The translations under genes were made by a program, and so were the position numbers. DNA of 49,626 nucleotides from Eubacteriales bacterium (lineage in GTDB: Bacteria > Bacillota > Clostridia > Oscillospirales > Acutalibacteraceae): contig JAQXUH010000062.1 in NCBI GenBank assembly GCA_029219885.1, positions 1 through 49,626 of the forward strand, given 5' to 3'. The notes under the pieces are model-generated. The model saw only the letters and a program-made list of their open reading frames with translations. It did not search any database and was not told the origin of the DNA. The first letter of the stretch is position 1, and every line of letters starts with the position of its first letter. Below are positions 1 through 7,697 of the stretch, in pieces.

Positions 1-123
1 CTAAAAAGCAGGCTTCTAAAGTTTTACTACCTTATGAAATTACACTATTCTCAAACAGCTCTACGATAAGATCCGGTAAATCATCCGGTTTTACTACCTT
101 ATGAAATTACACTATTCTCAAAC
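1..123 (-). CRISPR. Type II-A CRISPR array, leader-proximal end (two repeats; continues left)
   Basis: Two identical 36-nt repeats lie at 21-56 and 88-123. They are separated by a 31-nt spacer (57-87), and 20 nt of a second spacer are cut by the window edge. Read on the minus strand the repeat starts GTTTGAGAATAG and ends GGTAGTAAAAC, the orientation of the GTTTGAG class of type II-A repeats. That strand matches the cas operon and pairs with the tracrRNA anti-repeat near 6103-6130. The leader and csn2 lie to the right, so 88-123 is the newest repeat. No match to the complete spacer was noticed elsewhere in the window. Confidence 0.95.
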
Positions 124-201
124 CTCAAATAAACTGTGCCACTAAACACAGGGTAACTCATAAGGCATATATATTATAAAGCTAATAATAGAATTTGTCA
201 A
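124..201 (-). promoter_or_regulatory. CRISPR leader with embedded pre-crRNA promoter and leader-anchoring sequence
   Basis: On the minus strand the last 7 nt before the first repeat are ATTTGAG (124-130). This is the leader-anchoring sequence known from streptococcal type II-A systems. A consensus sigma-A promoter reads into the array: TTGACA (196-201), 17-nt spacer, TATAAT (173-178), with a predicted start near 166. The -35 lies inside the 3' coding end of csn2, so the leader is only 58 nt long. Confidence 0.8.
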
Positions 202-859
202 TCAAGCACAAATCTTTATCAACTATATGAACACACTCAAAATCAATTCTGTCCTTTGGGGTAAAACATTCTAATAGAAACAAAGTAATGTGATTTGCAA
301 TAAGAGTTTCATAAATAGATTTCAGTTCGTCAGTATCAAAATACAGATGCAAATTTGGAATGACAAAAAGCTTTGTTTTTAAATACTTTGAGCAAAGGAG
401 AATAAAGAGAATAAAATTTTCCGCCTCTGTATTTTCAGGCACACCGACTTTGAATTGAAGAAGCTTAATAATATCCGGAGTTAAAATGTCACTATTATAT
501 GTACAGTCAAAATCTGTCAAAAAGCATAGCTTGTCAGCAAAAGAAATAAGCTCACTTCTTATTTGAGAAAGTTCTGTTTCGAGCTCATTATTTGAAATTG
601 TTTCAAGGTATGTTGTTATTTTCGTTATAAGCTTTTTGCTGTTAAGCTCGATATCAATTGCATTAGAAATAAAAAGTCCTTTTTTAGAAAATTCAAAGGG
701 CTCGAAGTTTTCGGAAAACACAAAATTCTCATCAGCATTATCCTCTTCAAAGGATAAAACTATTTGCCGATAAAGCTGTTTATTTTCAACTGCAAGCACA
801 GAAATACTACTATCGCTTAACTCAATCGTATTGTTTAGAGATTTTAAATTAACCATCAT
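182..859 (-). CDS. csn2: CRISPR-associated protein Csn2 (type II-A)
   Basis: This 225-residue protein matches streptococcal Csn2 in length and layout. Csn2 family members form tetrameric rings that bind double-stranded DNA ends and act with Cas1-Cas2-Cas9 in spacer acquisition. Seen here are an N-terminal beta-rich part ([17 protein letters not shown]), a central helical region (about 75-130) and the C-terminal segment [13 protein letters not shown], which resembles the streptococcal LTVLFLEPRE. The start overlaps the cas2 stop by 4 nt (ATGA), implying translational coupling. Two ATG codons are adjacent and I took the first. The gene's 3' end carries the -35 of the array promoter. Confidence 0.93.
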   Translation of the reverse strand: MMVNLKSLNNTIELSDSSISVLAVENKQLYRQIVLSFEEDNADENFVFSENFEPFEFSKKGLFISNAIDIELNSKKLITKITTYLETISNNELETELSQIRSELISFADKLCFLTDFDCTYNSDILTPDIIKLLQFKVGVPENTEAENFILFILLCSKYLKTKLFVIPNLHLYFDTDELKSIYETLIANHITLFLLECFTPKDRIDFECVHIVDKDLCLIDKFYY

Positions 860-1176
860 AATATCAACAGCCTTTCATCACTTGAAACAACATTGCTTGA
901 CGAACAGCCGACAATAGTTTCCATCTTTGAAAACTGTTTTTCTGTTACTGTAAGAAGCTGAACAACTCCTGCTTTAGGTTTTTGCTTTCTTACACTTTCG
1001 CTAATTCCTGCGGCAACATTTTGATTCAAAGCAATTTTAGAATATACTGATTCCTGCATCATAATAAATCCGCTTTTGACAAGAAACTTTCTAAACCTCG
1101 AATATTCTCTTCTGTCATTTTTGGTTTTAACAGGCAGGTCAAAAAACACTATAACTCGCATAAATCTATAACTCAT
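856..1176 (-). CDS. cas2: CRISPR-associated endoribonuclease-fold protein Cas2
   Basis: The 106-residue protein begins [16 protein letters not shown], nearly the same as streptococcal Cas2 (MSYRYMRMILMFDMPT), which fixes the start. It has the ferredoxin-like Cas2 fold with Asp13 at the end of beta-1 and the family motifs [19 protein letters not shown] and LLTVTEKQF. Cas2 dimers bridge two Cas1 dimers in the integrase. The gene overlaps the end of cas1 by 11 nt and the start of csn2 by 4 nt, so the acquisition genes are tightly coupled. Confidence 0.96.
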   Translation of the reverse strand: MSYRFMRVIVFFDLPVKTKNDRREYSRFRKFLVKSGFIMMQESVYSKIALNQNVAAGISESVRKQKPKAGVVQLLTVTEKQFSKMETIVGCSSSNVVSSDERLLIL

Positions 1177-2047
1177 AATTCATCTGCGGATATTTTATTA
1201 AAGAAATATCATTTTCCTCAATAGCGTTAAAAACGCTTTTTGCATAAATTTTAATTGTATTAAGCAAGGTGTTATCTCGATTATCAATTACAAACTCGCT
1301 GTTAAGCAAAGATACAAGCTGAACTTTTTCATCTTTATCAAACTTTTCAGGCATCATATATTTAACTTTTAAATCTATGATAGGTCTGAACGGTTCCATA
1401 ATATCACAGCTGAGATTGTATTGATTAAACATATTGTCATGAAACAGTCCCAGCTGTGTTAAATAGCCGTTTAATACAACTTCTCTGTTAAAGCAAGAAA
1501 GTATCAAACTGTAGCCGTAATTGAGTGCGGAATTTGTCGGAATATCATCACTTCTGCTGAACGTTTTTCCAAACAAGGCGTTAAAATAAACTTTTGCAGA
1601 ATGCCCTTCTCTGTTGGACTCGTCATTAAACTCCAATTCTCCGAGATAATCAAGAAGCATTTTATATTGTTCGAGTTCAAAGTGTTTCAGCACAAGCATC
1701 TGATTTTTAATCTTTTCCGCAACAATACTTGTCCAAGTCTGCTGTTTGGCAGTTACGCTCCATTCGATTTGATTTTTCAGCTTACGGCTGCAATCGTGAC
1801 TTCCGTAATAAGCAGTAAGTTCAAAAGACGGATTTCTCTTTTCGTCGCAGAAAATAACTTTTATCTTTTTTGCAATCATTTGATTCATTAAAACGGCAGT
1901 TACAGAGCTGGCAGTATTTTCAACAATAACAACACTTATTTCCGACAGATGTATTTTGACAGTTGAGTCAACATCACGAACAACAAGGTAGCCCATACTG
2001 TAATCAAGTTTTGACGGTTTCGTTATCATTACTGTACGCCAGCTCAC
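1166..2047 (-). CDS. cas1: CRISPR-associated integrase Cas1
   Basis: The 293-residue Cas1 catalyses spacer integration. Expected metal ligands are visible: Glu147 in [12 protein letters not shown], His203 in GLFHDN and Glu218 in [11 protein letters not shown]. The N-terminal beta domain starts [15 protein letters not shown], close to streptococcal type II Cas1. The start codon is GTG, supported by an AGAGGTGA ribosome site and by homology of the N terminus. It lies 13 nt after the cas9 stop and overlaps cas2. Confidence 0.97.
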   Translation of the reverse strand: MSWRTVMITKPSKLDYSMGYLVVRDVDSTVKIHLSEISVVIVENTASSVTAVLMNQMIAKKIKVIFCDEKRNPSFELTAYYGSHDCSRKLKNQIEWSVTAKQQTWTSIVAEKIKNQMLVLKHFELEQYKMLLDYLGELEFNDESNREGHSAKVYFNALFGKTFSRSDDIPTNSALNYGYSLILSCFNREVVLNGYLTQLGLFHDNMFNQYNLSCDIMEPFRPIIDLKVKYMMPEKFDKDEKVQLVSLLNSEFVIDNRDNTLLNTIKIYAKSVFNAIEENDISLIKYPQMNYEL

Positions 2048-2060
2048 AACTATTTCACCT

Positions 2061-5000
2061 CTACTTTAATAAATCTATTTCATTTTCAAACAGACCTGTA
2101 ATTGACTGATTAATAAGCTTTACAGAAGATATATCTTTGATTTCAGAAAGTTTGCTGTTTGTTGCACATATACCTGCGTGCTTTGCTAAACCAATATTAC
2201 TTAAATCTCCTAACATCGCGTTACAATGAAGTATTTTAACAATTTCTGCAAGAACAAAACTTTGTTTTTCAACAGAAATATTTTCAAACTTTTCAGTCTT
2301 ATCAGCAAGTTTATTACCGAAATCAGCAAACTTCACGCTGAAAATGGTTGATGTCATCTTTTCAATAAGACTGTTGAAAAGAGAAATGTTTTCATCCGCT
2401 GTAATATGGTCATATTCATTTATATCTCTGTATGAATATCTTTCAAGATATTTAGAAATATTGCGAAAATAATTTTCTTCATCCGTATTCAAAATCAATT
2501 GCATTGCGGGTTTATAGGCAATTTGCGAACCACCGCCACTGCTTGCACTAATGTGCATTCTAAACCCATCAAAAGACAGGCAGGAGTTGTATTTGATTTT
2601 CTCCATAATAACTTCTGCATCACAACCTAAAATATCTGAAACAAAAGCATCAGGATTTGCGAGATAATCTTTTTCCTTATAGGCATTTATTGGCACAAGC
2701 TGAATTATCGTTTTACCCTTTTTATCAAAATATTTGACAAGTGAAAAATATTTAGACAAGGCTTTGTTGTATCCGCCATACTTTGAAATATCGCTGATAG
2801 GACCTGTTGCTTTAATCGAAACCTGACCGTTTCCTTTTTTCAAAAGCTGACGGTCAAAAAGTCCGCCGTGCTGTTCATAAGAATAACGAGTGTATCTAAT
2901 GTTGTTCTTTTTCATAGTATTCTTAACAATCATCAGCGATTTGTTATTATCTGCAACCCACGCACCCGGAGTATTGAAATTGAACATTCTATTAAGACTG
3001 AAGCCGTGAGGTCCTGTCATTTGAAGACCTTTAACAAAAGCTGCTCTGTTATGAGTAAACTTAACATTATAGACATTACCCACAACAATATTGAGGTAGG
3101 CATCCTTTGCGTGATGAAAATCGTTAATGTCTCTGCATTTAAGCAAATCATACTGCTGTCTGAAGTCGGAAACAAGACCAGCCTTAACATATACTATTTC
3201 AGTATCAGGATACAGCTGCGACAAAATTCCTGCAACGGCTTTAGTTGACTGCCTTGTTTCAACAAGCTGACGGGAAATAAAGGCGGAAAGCTCATCATCA
3301 GAAAGCGGTAAAGTTCTTACAAGACGATTATACTTCTCGTTGCTTATAAGTTCTTTTTGCAGTAAGAATCTCCAAAACGGCTTTCTGCTTTCCTGAATTT
3401 TTGAATCAATAGGATATTCGTTAGTTTTCTTGTTATTAACTACCTTTTTAACAAGAACTCTATTGTCAAGACTGTCATCTTTAATCTTTGACTGTGGATA
3501 GATGTGGTCAATATCCCATTTACTGTTAGGACCGAGAAGGTCATCCAAATCAATCTTTTCGCCTGTGTACATACATTCTCCGAACTGTGTATAATAAAGA
3601 TAAAGCTTATCCTTTCTCAGCTCATCATCGCTCTTATCGCAGAGAGATTTATACAGGTCGTCATATTCTTTTCCGCAGGACTTATATAGGTCAACAAGTC
3701 TTTGCTTTCTTGAGGACTTACGGCCCGAATTGTCAGTGCCTCTTGCAACCTCAACAAATATCTTTTTAGGCGGACAGGATTGTATTTTCTCAATTTCCTT
3801 GGCGATAAGCAAAGATTGATAAACAGGTCTTTTAACTTTTGGTGAGATATAGAGCTCATCTACCATTTTACTGAGCGATTTTGATGAATCAAAGCTATTC
3901 ATTTCTGCAATCTTATCAATAAAAGTCTTGTCATCACTGCCGTCAGCAGAATAATTATTTGAATACAAGATCTGCATCAAATTATCATTAGTCTGCCACA
4001 TAGCGGTAATGATGTTTACATATTCTCCTGTGTTTTTGTCAGTACATTCAACCTGCGTCAAGAACTCCTTGGAAAGTCTGCTCCAGCCTGTATATTTAAG
4101 TTTGGAAATCTTTTTGATTTCATCTTTGCTTAACTTGCCGGAATAGTTTTTCTCAAGACGCTTTAGCAGAAGTTTCTTATCGTCACCAAAAATAGTAATA
4201 GACTTGATAATTTCTTCCTTTTCCTCTGTTGAGAGATTATATGACTGCAAATCAAGAATAGGTTTAAGAGATGATTTGAAATCGCCGTCAATACCTGTAA
4301 CAGAATCAACATCTAAGCCTTGAGTTGACTTAAGGTAAGACAGCAAAGCTTTTCTTGTAACCTTGTAATGTTTCATAAACAAATCATTATAAATGTCCTG
4401 CTTTAAAGAAACATCAATTTTTTCACCATTAATCTTCAAATTGTTCAACTCATTAAGAACGGTAAACTTAGAATAAAGAATAGAATTCTTAGGTATAACA
4501 TCATACTGAGGAAGATATGTACATTTGCTTGTAAGATTTTCTATAAAGCTTTCCGCAGACTTATCAAAATCAACAACTTCTCTAATGTTCCATGGGTAAA
4601 TTTTTTGATTGTTCCTTACAAGCCAAGAATATTTGCTATGGGTGTTAAGAGGTCCTATATAATAAGGTATTCTGTAATCGAAAAGAGCGATAATTTTATC
4701 ATAGACAGTTTTGCCGTCACTATCTGCTTGGCCAAGGAACGACAAATATTCCTTTGCATTATCGAGAATTTTAACAAGCTCTGCACGATGTATCTGCATC
4801 GGAATTACACCGTTTTCCTTGCCGGTCTGCTTTGGCATAAACGAGCCGGCTTCAATTTCATCAAACATATTCAAATACGAATCATCTGTACATACGCCGA
4901 GAGTTTTCTTCAAATAAGCACAGAAATCTTCCTGTGTGCAATGTTCATTTAAAACGCCTGTTTTGGAGTTCTTTTTCACATGTGCAGAATATGCAGTATA

Positions 5001-6041
5001 ATTGTTTAAACCTTTTTTGCTAAGTTTGAAAATTTCATTATATTTATCAGGAAGGTATGTTTTTACATACTCTTTCAGCTGTTTAAGGTCTGACTTATGC
5101 TTGTCATACACCTTAACCTTAGCAAATGAAATATACTGTTCGCCGTCAAGAATATCTGCAAGAATAGCCCAATCGTATACTGCCTTAAGCATTTCTATAA
5201 GCTCAAAGCGTTCTCCGAGAATGCTTTCATATTCGGCAGCCGTGTCATCAAAATTACCACTTAATGATATATTTTTCTTTTCAGCATCTTTCAGCGTTTC
5301 GTCGTTGAACACATCCGAAAGCTTGACGCTTGAGCCTGAAAGCAGGGAAAGAATATATGCTGCCTGTTCCTTTTTATCAAGACCGAAAAGCTTTATTATC
5401 TGCTCATTTTTCTGTCTTTTGCCAATTTTCTTGTTCTTAAGAAGCTGTGAAAATTCATCTAAATCACTGCAATTAAGCGTGATTTCGTAATTATTCAAAA
5501 GATAAAGGCTTAAATCATTATAAACAGCATTAAAATCATTAACGCTGTCAGCACTGAGAGAATCAAAAAGGAAGTGTCCTCTGTACTTAATAATGTGATG
5601 AAGTGCAAGGAAAACAAGTCTTGCATCGTGAGGCTCTTTGCTTTCAATCAGTTCTTTTCTTAAATGATAGACAGTAGGATATTTTTTGTGAAAATCTGCA
5701 TCTGTAAAATCTTCGTCATTAAAAATGCAATACTTTCCTTCAACGCCTTTATCCTCAGCATAAAGACTGCTGTCCTTTAGCCTTTGATAAAAAGAAATAT
5801 CCTTTTTGCTGATTTCCTCATCAAAAAGAATTTCGAGAAGTTCAAGGCGTTCTCTCTTTCTCATTACACGTCGGCGTGATGACCTGTAACTTCTTCTTTC
5901 ATCAGCAGGCTGACTTTCTTCAAAAAGCCTGATACCCCACATTGAATTGCCTTTGAACTTTGGTATTTTGTACTCGTTATCTGTAACTGCCCATCCTACA
6001 GAATCAGTACCAATATCAAGTCCTAAATAATAATCTTTCAT
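2061..6041 (-). CDS. cas9: CRISPR-associated endonuclease Cas9 (type II-A)
   Basis: The 1326-residue effector has all nuclease motifs intact. RuvC-I is YLGLDIGTDSVGW with Asp9, the Arg-rich bridge helix is about 43-75, and RuvC-II is IFVEVARG with Glu764. The HNH motif is WDIDHIYPQSK with Asp845 and His846, and RuvC-III is DFHHAKDAYLN with His977 and Asp980. The remaining C terminus (about 1000-1326) should hold the PAM-interacting domain; the PAM cannot be read from sequence. I chose the ATG at 6041 because AGAAAGGAG precedes it and the protein then begins next to RuvC-I. A longer reading to 6101 would run through the tracrRNA promoter. It is first gene of cas9-cas1-cas2-csn2 and diverges from the tracrRNA. 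Confidence 0.97.
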   Translation of the reverse strand: MKDYYLGLDIGTDSVGWAVTDNEYKIPKFKGNSMWGIRLFEESQPADERRSYRSSRRRVMRKRERLELLEILFDEEISKKDISFYQRLKDSSLYAEDKGVEGKYCIFNDEDFTDADFHKKYPTVYHLRKELIESKEPHDARLVFLALHHIIKYRGHFLFDSLSADSVNDFNAVYNDLSLYLLNNYEITLNCSDLDEFSQLLKNKKIGKRQKNEQIIKLFGLDKKEQAAYILSLLSGSSVKLSDVFNDETLKDAEKKNISLSGNFDDTAAEYESILGERFELIEMLKAVYDWAILADILDGEQYISFAKVKVYDKHKSDLKQLKEYVKTYLPDKYNEIFKLSKKGLNNYTAYSAHVKKNSKTGVLNEHCTQEDFCAYLKKTLGVCTDDSYLNMFDEIEAGSFMPKQTGKENGVIPMQIHRAELVKILDNAKEYLSFLGQADSDGKTVYDKIIALFDYRIPYYIGPLNTHSKYSWLVRNNQKIYPWNIREVVDFDKSAESFIENLTSKCTYLPQYDVIPKNSILYSKFTVLNELNNLKINGEKIDVSLKQDIYNDLFMKHYKVTRKALLSYLKSTQGLDVDSVTGIDGDFKSSLKPILDLQSYNLSTEEKEEIIKSITIFGDDKKLLLKRLEKNYSGKLSKDEIKKISKLKYTGWSRLSKEFLTQVECTDKNTGEYVNIITAMWQTNDNLMQILYSNNYSADGSDDKTFIDKIAEMNSFDSSKSLSKMVDELYISPKVKRPVYQSLLIAKEIEKIQSCPPKKIFVEVARGTDNSGRKSSRKQRLVDLYKSCGKEYDDLYKSLCDKSDDELRKDKLYLYYTQFGECMYTGEKIDLDDLLGPNSKWDIDHIYPQSKIKDDSLDNRVLVKKVVNNKKTNEYPIDSKIQESRKPFWRFLLQKELISNEKYNRLVRTLPLSDDELSAFISRQLVETRQSTKAVAGILSQLYPDTEIVYVKAGLVSDFRQQYDLLKCRDINDFHHAKDAYLNIVVGNVYNVKFTHNRAAFVKGLQMTGPHGFSLNRMFNFNTPGAWVADNNKSLMIVKNTMKKNNIRYTRYSYEQHGGLFDRQLLKKGNGQVSIKATGPISDISKYGGYNKALSKYFSLVKYFDKKGKTIIQLVPINAYKEKDYLANPDAFVSDILGCDAEVIMEKIKYNSCLSFDGFRMHISASSGGGSQIAYKPAMQLILNTDEENYFRNISKYLERYSYRDINEYDHITADENISLFNSLIEKMTSTIFSVKFADFGNKLADKTEKFENISVEKQSFVLAEIVKILHCNAMLGDLSNIGLAKHAGICATNSKLSEIKDISSVKLINQSITGLFENEIDLLK

Positions 6042-6059
6042 CTTTTTCTCCTTTCTGTA

Positions 6060-6089
6060 TTGACAAAAGACTTTTGCTGTGATATTATA
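6060..6089 (+). promoter_or_regulatory. tracrRNA promoter, with overlapping cas9 -10 on the other strand
   Basis: On the plus strand TTGACA (6060-6065), a 17-nt spacer and TATTAT (6083-6088) form a consensus promoter, with a predicted start near 6095. The same bases read TATAAT on the minus strand (6084-6089) and could be the cas9 -10, although no good minus-strand -35 is seen at 17 nt. The -35 lies in the cas9 5' untranslated region. Confidence 0.8.
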
Positions 6090-6094
6090 TAGCC

Positions 6095-6113
6095 ATCTCA
6101 AACCTTATGAGAT
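6095..6113 (+). repeat. Inverted repeat at the 5' end of tracrRNA
   Basis: ATCTCA (6095-6100) and TGAGAT (6108-6113) are perfect 6-nt inverted arms around AACCTTA. The hairpin would begin at the predicted start site and hold the first part of the anti-repeat in its loop. The G at 6111, which differs from the repeat complement (A), is what completes the second arm. Confidence 0.6.
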
Positions 6114-6208
6114 TACACTATAAGTTCAAATAAGAATTTATTCAAATCGCCGTTTACCGGCTTCACAGTGTGTGAATTAAAGTCCTCTTATGAGGACTTT
6201 TTCTTTTT
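6095..6208 (+). ncRNA. tracrRNA
   Basis: The anti-repeat at about 6103-6130 matches the complement of the CRISPR repeat. CCTTATG and ATTACACTAT are shared exactly, and TTCAAAT can pair with the repeat 5' end GTTTGA across a short bulge. Downstream hairpins follow in order: AATAA-GAAT-TTATT (nexus position), GCCG-TTTAC-CGGC, TTCACA-GTG-TGTGAA, and the terminator AAGTCCTC-TTAT-GAGGACTT (6180-6199) with a T-rich tail. The 5' end is set by the promoter at 6060-6088. The RNA is predicted to pair with pre-crRNA, recruit RNase III and scaffold Cas9. Confidence 0.93.
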
Positions 6209-6351
6209 AAGTAAAACTACTGCTAAATTAAAAATAGCATAAATTTGTAAATAATTCAATATTTGTAAATATATTTTTGGCAAAGAGAATTTTTTAGGAC
6301 TATGAATAGCAAAAATTATTGTTTTTACAAAATTTTTTTGCATATAACAAT
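6209..6351. other. AT-rich gap after tracrRNA
   Basis: Very AT-rich sequence with long A and T runs. A possible 64-codon reading frame on the minus strand (6188-6382) begins inside the terminator hairpin at 6352-6379 and has no credible ribosome site. I see nothing convincing here. Confidence 0.5.
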
Positions 6352-6379
6352 AGCACCTTGCGATAAAACGCAAGGTGCT
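6352..6379 (-). terminator. Hairpin terminator after the small-protein operon
   Basis: AGCACCTTGCG (6352-6362) and CGCAAGGTGCT (6369-6379) form an 11-bp perfect stem with a 6-nt loop. No tight T tract follows on the minus strand, so termination could be weak or processing-related. It lies 80 nt beyond the last gene of the operon. Confidence 0.55.
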
Positions 6380-6459
6380 CAATTATTTTATAAAATTCTA
6401 TACAAAAACCATAAGCTAACTTGTAATGACAGATAGATTATTGTTTACTCTATTAGCTT

Positions 6460-6714
6460 TTATATATCATTGCTAATGAATTCTACTGCCTGTTTCTTAA
6501 TATCAACATTCTGTGTCTTGTAGCCTGCATTGAGCCAACCGAAAGCAAAAGAATGTGATTGAGTATTTGAACAATAAGCTTGGTGTACATATGCGGAATT
6601 AGAAAGTTTGAAACCTAATATTTTTTCAACATCTGAAAAAGACATTTTCACTATATCCTTATTACATTTATCAAGGTATACTGTTAATGCAACAAACTTA
6701 TCACCTTTTGGCAT
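6460..6714 (-). CDS. Small DUF7662-like protein
   Basis: This 84-residue protein resembles the DUF7662 family. It begins with a lysine-rich segment, then has VYLDKCNKDIVKMSFSDVEK, a strand-helix motif, and an aromatic/His segment (AYVHQAYCSNTQSHSFAFGW LNAGYK) typical of that family. Function is unknown. A good AGGAG site precedes the ATG. It is the second gene after the basic peptide gene (10-nt gap), downstream of the promoter at 6964-6992. It sits next to the CRISPR locus but nothing in its sequence ties it to CRISPR. Confidence 0.75.
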   Translation of the reverse strand: MPKGDKFVALTVYLDKCNKDIVKMSFSDVEKILGFKLSNSAYVHQAYCSNTQSHSFAFGWLNAGYKTQNVDIKKQAVEFISNDI

Positions 6715-6724
6715 CTTTTTTCTC

Positions 6725-6931
6725 CTATGAATTATTTATAATGTTTTTAATTGTACGATTTGTAGCTAATGCTATAGTGCAGGCGGCTGCTTTTCGGGAG
6801 TTTCTTTTCTTCGCTTTCTTTGTGGCTTTTGCTCGTTTCTTCGCCGCCTTGTTACTATAATAAGTACTGCATCCTCCTCCTTCGCAGAAACCTTCTACAA
6901 AGGCAAAAACATTATTCCAATTAATTTTCAT
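6725..6931 (-). CDS. Small basic protein of unknown function
   Basis: The 68-residue product starts MKINWNNVFAFVEG, has a glycine/cysteine turn (FCEGGGCST), then a strongly basic stretch at about 29-48 (KAAKKRAKATKKAKK), then a short hydrophobic Cys/Ala segment. It has no signal peptide or recognised domain. I chose the ATG at 6931 because GAGGTAA precedes it; an upstream extension to 6973 overlaps the promoter -10. The Lys-rich part could bind nucleic acid, but that is only a guess. It is first in a two-gene operon with the DUF7662-like gene. Confidence 0.6.
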   Translation of the reverse strand: MKINWNNVFAFVEGFCEGGGCSTYYSNKAAKKRAKATKKAKKRNSRKAAACTIALATNRTIKNIINNS

Positions 6932-6963
6932 ATTTATTACCTCATTTGTGTTTACTTTAACTA

Positions 6964-6992
6964 AAAATAGCACACAAGAAAAGAGGAATCAA
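6964..6992 (-). promoter_or_regulatory. Promoter of the small-protein operon
   Basis: Minus strand: TTGATT (6987-6992), 17-nt spacer, TATTTT (6964-6969). It is placed about 30 nt upstream of the basic peptide start. Confidence 0.5.
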
Positions 6993-7081
6993 TAAATTTA
7001 AAAATGTTGTTTAATACAGGGTGATTTTTAGTACTGTAATTTACAAAAATGCGTGGCATATTGTACTGTAAACAAAAGCAC

Positions 7082-7111
7082 TTGACTTACAGATAAAAAA
7101 GGAATTATACT
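7082..7111 (+). promoter_or_regulatory. Promoter of small structured RNA 1
   Basis: Plus strand: TTGACT (7082-7087), 18-nt spacer, TATACT (7106-7111). The predicted start is at the GG at 7119-7120, exactly the 5' base of the closing stem of the RNA. Confidence 0.65.
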
Positions 7112-7118
7112 AAATTCA

Positions 7119-7189
7119 GGTGATATGTCGCTGGGTGTCGCACAAAGCTATTCCCAGTCTTGAACGGCATATCATCTTTTTTATTTTTT
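7119..7189 (+). ncRNA. Small structured RNA 1 (about 70 nt, unclassified)
   Basis: The RNA is closed by a 9-bp stem: 7119-7127 (GGTGATATG) with 7168-7176 (CATATCATC), including one G-U pair. An inner stem is CTGGG (7131-7135) with CCCAG (7153-7157). The closing stem is followed at once by a T tract (7177-7189), so the whole RNA acts as its own terminator stem. Internal loops hold TGTCGCACAAAGC and TCTTGAA. No reading frame fits. I could not match it to a known RNA family. It lies between two convergent-side gene ends and so is not an obvious leader of a gene. Confidence 0.6.
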
Positions 7190-7207
7190 AATTATACGAT
7201 TTAATTT

Positions 7208-7234
7208 AAAGATACCAATTATTTTGGTATCTTT
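7208..7234 (-). terminator. Terminator of the isc-nadA-mnmA-nudix operon
   Basis: AAAGATACCAA (7208-7218) and TTGGTATCTTT (7224-7234) form an 11-bp stem that overlaps the nudix stop codon. T-rich sequence follows on both strands, so it may work in both directions. Confidence 0.7.
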
Positions 7235-7697
7235 ATTTTGTATAAAGCGAATATGGGCTATATTTTTCAGAGCTTGTAAAATCGGTCTCGGTAAGTGGAT
7301 GATTGTTATTCAATGCACTTTCGATAAGTCTTTTTGTAAGTTCAGGAACATCTTCGTGTTTTAGTGCGTCGGCTGTATCAAGCCATATGACTTCGCTGTT
7401 TTCATCATTATCAGACCTTGCTACGCCGTCTATGTAATCTGCCGAAAACGCCACATACCAATCATGGGTATTAAAACGAATACCGATTATATCTTTAGGT
7501 TCAATTGTAATTCCTGTTTCCTCAAGGAATTCTCTTTTAACTGCTTGTTGAGGAGTTTCGCCGTTATTTACATAACCTCCGGGAATTATCAATCTGCCCT
7601 TCCCTGCTCCGTAAGTGTGGCGTGCTAAAAGGACTTTTCCGTCTTTTATGACAACTGCGGTAACTGACTGCTGCCAATTCGTATTGCCGTTTTCCAT
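7233..7697 (-). CDS. NUDIX hydrolase
   Basis: The 154-residue protein has a complete Nudix box, GGYVNNGETPQQAVKREFLEETGI (about 40-63), with the REFLEE metal-binding core. The family hydrolyses nucleoside diphosphates linked to another group; the substrate cannot be told from sequence. The start ATG shares one base with the mnmA stop (TAATG), so it is the last, coupled gene of the operon. Coupling to Fe-S/thiolation/NAD genes might suggest NAD or nucleotide housekeeping, but this is inference. Confidence 0.88.
   Translation of the reverse strand: MENGNTNWQQSVTAVVIKDGKVLLARHTYGAGKGRLIIPGGYVNNGETPQQAVKREFLEETGITIEPKDIIGIRFNTHDWYVAFSADYIDGVARSDNDENSEVIWLDTADALKHEDVPELTKRLIESALNNNHPLTETDFTSSEKYSPYSLYTK

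Noticed and set aside
2868-5490. Several plus-strand frames inside cas9
   Set aside because: They are antisense shadows without ribosome sites or recognisable domains.
6042-6101. N-terminal extension of cas9 by 20 residues
   Set aside because: It runs through the tracrRNA promoter and -10 region, lacks a ribosome site, and Cas9 proteins begin close to the RuvC-I motif. AGAAAGGAG precedes the ATG at 6041.
6188-6382. 64-codon frame on the minus strand after the small-protein operon
   Set aside because: It starts within the terminator hairpin and has AT-driven composition, with no ribosome site.
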